In this document: one piece after another, positions 62,947-64,000 of the stretch
Position numbering within the stretch: the stretch's first letter is position 1
Layout of the letters: every line of letters begins with the position of its first letter
Assembly (NCBI RefSeq): GCF_029931775.1
Contig: NC_079323.1
Coordinates: forward strand, 841,001 to 905,000
Length of the DNA: 64,000 nucleotides
From: Euleptes europaea
Lineage: Eukaryota > Chordata > Lepidosauria > Squamata > Sphaerodactylidae
Direction of reading: 5' to 3'
Program-made: the position numbers and the translations under genes
The notes under the pieces: model-generated
What the model was told of the DNA's origin: nothing
What the model saw: only the letters and a program-made list of their open reading frames with translations
The model's database searches: none

Positions 62947-63149
62947 TAGAGTTGCCAACCTCCAGGTACTAGCTGGAGATGTCCCGCTATTACAACTGAT
63001 TTCCAAGCGACAGAGATCAGTTCACCTGGAGAAAATGGCCACTTTGGCAATTGGACTCTATGGCATTAAAGTCCCTCCCCTCCCCAAACCACACCCTCCT
63101 CCGGCTCCGCCCCAAAAATCTCCAGGTATTTCCCAACCCAGAGCTGGCA
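62947..63149 (+). mobile_element. hAT-like MITE, TAGGGTTGCC family
   Basis: CTAGAGTTGCCAACCTCC to CCCAGAGCTGGCAA; the right end meets a CR1-type CATAGAATCATAGAATCA terminus. Confidence 0.75.
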
Positions 63150-63554
63150 ATCATAGAATCATAGAATCACAGGCCATTTATGCTTGGTAATTAGCAGCTC
63201 ATTACAGGCTGAAGTGCCCGGCAGCTTTTTTTTTTAGTTTTGCACGCTGAACCGTCATTCAGGAAGTGACTGCGAAGCCGGAGCATACCTGCTTTGCATT
63301 TCTTAAGAGCCCCTTTAACCTGACCTTTTGTGTTTGTTCTGCCCTCGCCAAGAAAAATCCCCTCAAAGTAGCTTGCAAAATTCACAACCGCACATTAGCT
63401 ATGCAAACGGAGGTTGCTAATGGAAGGAACAAAGGAGCAGGCGAGTGGTATGGGGGTGTGTGGAATTTCTCCTTTTGCGTAGGGACCGTGAATAAGCATT
63501 GTAAAGGTTGCATTTAAAAAAACAGCTTTGAGTGAGCATCAAAACTGACCCTGC
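63150..63554. other. spacer, no gene recognised
   Basis: It begins with a CR1-like ATAGAATCATAGAATC end. Conflicting frames on both strands are without domains. Confidence 0.4.
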
Positions 63555-63975
63555 ATAAATGGTCCCAGAGTTGGGAGGGGCCCTATCTAATCCAACCCGC
63601 TGCTCAATGCAGGATCCCTGACAAGTGTTTGTCCAGCCGCTGCTTAAAGACTGCCAGAGAGGGGGAGCTCACCATCTCCCTAGGTAGCTGATTCCACTGT
63701 CAAACAACTCTTACTGCAAAAATGTTTTTCCTAATATCCAGCCAGTACCTTTCCACCCGTAATTTCAACCCATTCTTGCGAGTCCTCTCCTCTGCTGCCA
63801 ACAGGAACAGCTCCCTGCCCTCCTCTAAGGGACAGCCCTTCAAATACGTAAAGAGAGCAATCCTGTCCCCCCTCAACCTCCTCTTCTCCAGACAAAACAT
63901 TCCCAAGTCCCTCACCCTATCCAGATCCCTAAACTTGGCCTGTTTTTCTGTGGACAAGCCAAGCAACCCTTGCAT
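63555..63975 (-). mobile_element. CR1-like LINE 3' region
   Basis: The minus strand has DLDRVRDLGMFCLEKRRLRGDRIALF..YLKG, a CR1 ORF2 C-terminus variant, then a 3'UTR ending at GGTCCCAGAGTTGGGAGGGG. It differs in sequence from 10185-10780. Confidence 0.8.
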
Positions 63976-64000
63976 TCGGGGTGGCGGGGGTCAGCAAGTA

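Noticed and set aside
1-64000. CRISPR arrays, operons, phage or bacterial systems
   Set aside because: No spaced direct repeats or prokaryotic gene organisation. The content is vertebrate ORs and eukaryotic transposons.
1-64000. Beta-globin cluster, which lies within class I OR arrays in many amniotes
   Set aside because: No globin-like exon was recognised on either strand.

Overview
The window looks like a squamate reptile (lizard or gecko-type) genome. Vertebrate single-exon class I olfactory receptor (OR) genes sit among CR1, L2, RTE/Bov-B and L1 LINEs, tRNA-derived and 5S-rRNA-derived SINEs and hAT-like MITEs, a mixture typical of squamates. There is no bacterial or viral gene content. 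I identified no gene other than olfactory receptors, and no beta-globin, TRIM or housekeeping gene.

Layout. Nine OR loci, all OR51-like, fall in three groups. Group A is six tandem plus-strand paralogs: 1369, 6952, 15885 (broken), 32289, 37661 (one stop codon) and 42639. They form two sub-lineages, A1 (1369, 15885, 42639) and A2 (6952, 32289, 37661). Group B is two plus-strand genes, 12917 and 58267. Group C is one minus-strand gene, 48851 to 47841. Seven loci are open full-length receptors and two are pseudogenes. The A2 genes lie in three segmental duplication blocks (about 4370-8890, 31150-34430, 36440-39500) that differ by later insertions, among them a solo LTR in block 1 and MITE/SINE insertions in blocks 2 and 3.

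The 15885 pseudogene is split by a 12.2-kb nested insertion. A full-length minus-strand L1 (L1-A) entered its TM3 region with a 16-bp target-site duplication, and a second full-length L1 (L1-B) then entered ORF1 of L1-A with its own 16-bp duplication.

Regulatory architecture can be read directly. Group B genes have a candidate EBF/Olf-1 site, a TATA-like box, a non-coding exon 1 ending at a good splice donor, one intron, and a coding exon starting about 30 bases upstream of the ATG. A third copy of this promoter (about 40825-41260) has no group B gene behind it. Four loci carry a different conserved non-coding segment ending in a splice donor, probably the 5' exon of group A genes. The receptors would act singly in sensory-neuron cilia, coupling through Golf to adenylyl cyclase; the genes are a birth-and-death array, not a pathway. 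The remaining sequence is mostly transposon debris and simple repeats, listed region by region.
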